In this document: one piece after another, positions 4,640 through 5,730 of the stretch
How positions within the stretch are numbered: position 1 is the stretch's first letter
Layout: each line of letters starts with the position of its first letter
Origin: Candidatus Hydrogenedentota bacterium
Lineage (GTDB): Bacteria; Hydrogenedentota; Hydrogenedentia; Hydrogenedentales; SLHB01
Direction: 5' to 3'
NCBI GenBank assembly: GCA_003552765.1
Contig: PUOI01000582.1
Coordinates: 1-5,730 of the forward strand
Length of the DNA stretch: 5,730 nucleotides
The notes under the pieces: model-generated
The model's database searches: none
Told to the model about the DNA's origin: nothing
What the model saw: the letters and a program-made list of their open reading frames with translations, nothing else
Made by a program: the position numbers and the translations under genes

Positions 4640-5730
4640 TTGAATCGATTGAGCAACGACCTAAACGGCGAGTGGCGCCTTGTGCTCGACCCGAAGGACG
4701 AAGGCAAGGAGCAGCGGTGGTTCGATGGCGGCGATCTGCCGGAGGGGCAGTCCATTCCAGCGCCGGGCGCGTGGGAGCAATGGGCGCCGGGGTATCAGGG
4801 GGTAGCCTGGTATTTCCATGCGTTCACGCTGGATGCGACGTGGCTGGACCGGCCTGTCTTTGTGGAGTGCGACGGCGCGGCTCCTTTCGCCGAGGTTTTT
4901 CTCAATGGCGAGCGCATCGGAAGCCATTCAGGGGATCTGTTCCCTTTCGCCGCTGATGCGTCCGGCGCGTTGAAAGAGGGCGCGAACCTCTTGTCGGTGC
5001 GCGTGGCGGCGGAAGAACGCCGCGGCGCGTTGCCGGGGTACTTTCCTTTCGCGGGACTGTGCGGCGTACGGCTCAAGGCCTACCCAAACCTGCACTTCAC
5101 CAGCGTATTCGCGCAGCCAGACATCCGTCGCCACCGGCTTGTGGTCGACATCACGGCCTCCGGCGAAGGCGCGGTCCGCCTGGAGATCGAGGGCGCCGAT
5201 GTCCAAGCCGAGGGGCCGGTGGGCCGGATCACGCTTCCGTTCGAGGGGTACACCCCCTGGAGCCCGGAGGATCCCGCGCGGTACACGTTGCGGTGCGTCC
5301 TTCTCGACGCGGAAGGGAACGAGGCCGACGCGGAACGCGTGTCCTTTGGCATGCGGGAATTCAACATCAAGGATCAGCGCTTTCACCTCAACGGCCGTCC
5401 GGTCTACGTCAAGGGGGTCCACTGGAAGCCGGAATATCCCATCCAGCTTGCGGGGCCTGGGGATTCCTCGATGCTGCGCGAGGAACTCAGCCGCGCGAAG
5501 GAAGCGGGCTTCAATCTTATCCGGACACAGGACCGTCCCGCTCCGCCCACGGCGTTAGCCCTGTGCGATGAACTCGGGCTGATGGTGTGCGAGGAGCCCC
5601 CCTTGGCCCACGCCGCCAAACCCTCCGATCGCCGCGAGGAATGCCTGCGCGGGCTCGAGGCCCTTATCCGGCGCGACCGCAACCATCCCAGTCTGGTGAT
5701 GTGGTCGCTCGGTCCCGCGCGGGACGCCAG
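4640..5730 (+). CDS. Glycoside hydrolase family 2-like protein, 3' end cut off by window
   Basis: The frame is open from TTG 4640 to the window edge (363 codons seen; GH2 proteins usually run 600-1000). Domain order fits GH2. Residues 1-150 form the sugar-binding jelly-roll (LNGEWRLVLDPKDEG at 8-22, PGAWEQW, GVAWYFHAF). About 152-238 is the Ig-like domain (TPWSPEDPARYTL, 205-217). From about 240 the TIM barrel begins (FHLNGRPVYVKGVHW 248-262, AGFNLIRTQDRP 289-300, LCDELGLMVCEEPPL 308-322, RRDRNHPSLVMWSLG 344-358). GH2 enzymes cleave beta-linked galactosides, glucuronides or mannosides. Here P359-A360 occupies the usual Asn-Glu with the catalytic acid/base, and TQDRP replaces the common T-S-H-Y-P, so activity is doubtful or altered. 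No signal peptide is seen. The TTG start fits the family's N-terminus, though the frame stays open further upstream. Confidence 0.9.
   Translation, partial: MNRLSNDLNGEWRLVLDPKDEGKEQRWFDGGDLPEGQSIPAPGAWEQWAPGYQGVAWYFHAFTLDATWLDRPVFVECDGAAPFAEVFLNGERIGSHSGDLFPFAADASGALKEGANLLSVRVAAEERRGALPGYFPFAGLCGVRLKAYPNLHFTSVFAQPDIRRHRLVVDITASGEGAVRLEIEGADVQAEGPVGRITLPFEGYTPWSPEDPARYTLRCVLLDAEGNEADAERVSFGMREFNIKDQRFHLNGRPVYVKGVHWKPEYPIQLAGPGDSSMLREELSRAKEAGFNLIRTQDRPAPPTALALCDELGLMVCEEPPLAHAAKPSDRREECLRGLEALIRRDRNHPSLVMWSLGPARDA

Noticed and set aside
4928..5422. Minus-strand open frame (164 codons) opposite the GH2-like gene
   Set aside because: The plus-strand frame shows the GH2 domain order throughout; the minus-strand frame is a high-GC shadow.

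Overview
This window looks like chromosomal DNA from a GC-rich, Gram-negative-type environmental bacterium. A Tat-exported Gfo/Idh/MocA-family oxidoreductase, a secreted SurA-like protein with proline-rich arms and a divergent glycoside hydrolase family 2 (GH2) protein together resemble Planctomycetota, Hydrogenedentota or other PVC-like genomes. That placement is inference from gene content; no taxonomic marker gene is present.

Layout. On the minus strand, 1-1106 is the 5' part of the oxidoreductase gene (its 3' end lies outside the window) and 1444-2523 is a complete gene for a secreted SurA-N-like protein. The 337 bases between them hold a strong 12-bp hairpin, the likely terminator of the 1444-2523 gene. 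A 448-base divergent intergenic region (2524-2971) separates the minus-strand genes from three plus-strand genes. It contains a probable promoter for the secreted protein and a perfect 11-bp palindrome. On the plus strand, 2972-3463 encodes a small nucleotidyltransferase-fold protein (DUF6932-like). It is followed after 32 bases by an unrecognised 328-residue protein (3496-4482), and these two probably form one transcription unit. The start of a GH2-like gene runs from 4640 off the right edge.

The most notable signal is in the nucleotidyltransferase-like gene. Its frame is interrupted by a single TGA at 3311-3313, yet the same frame stays open for 49 more codons that read like the rest of the family and end at a TAG. 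No other gene here has an in-frame TGA. The interruption is therefore either a recent nonsense mutation or a local recoding event such as selenocysteine insertion. A small hairpin begins 11 nt after the TGA. The other notable points are the SurA-like protein, which appears to lack a peptidyl-prolyl isomerase domain and is flanked by repeat arms, and the GH2 protein, which has Pro-Ala where the catalytic Asn-Glu is expected.

How the genes fit together: the oxidoreductase and the GH2 protein suit carbohydrate processing. The two-gene unit between them has lower GC than the GH2 gene in sampled rows and looks like an acquired accessory module of unknown function.
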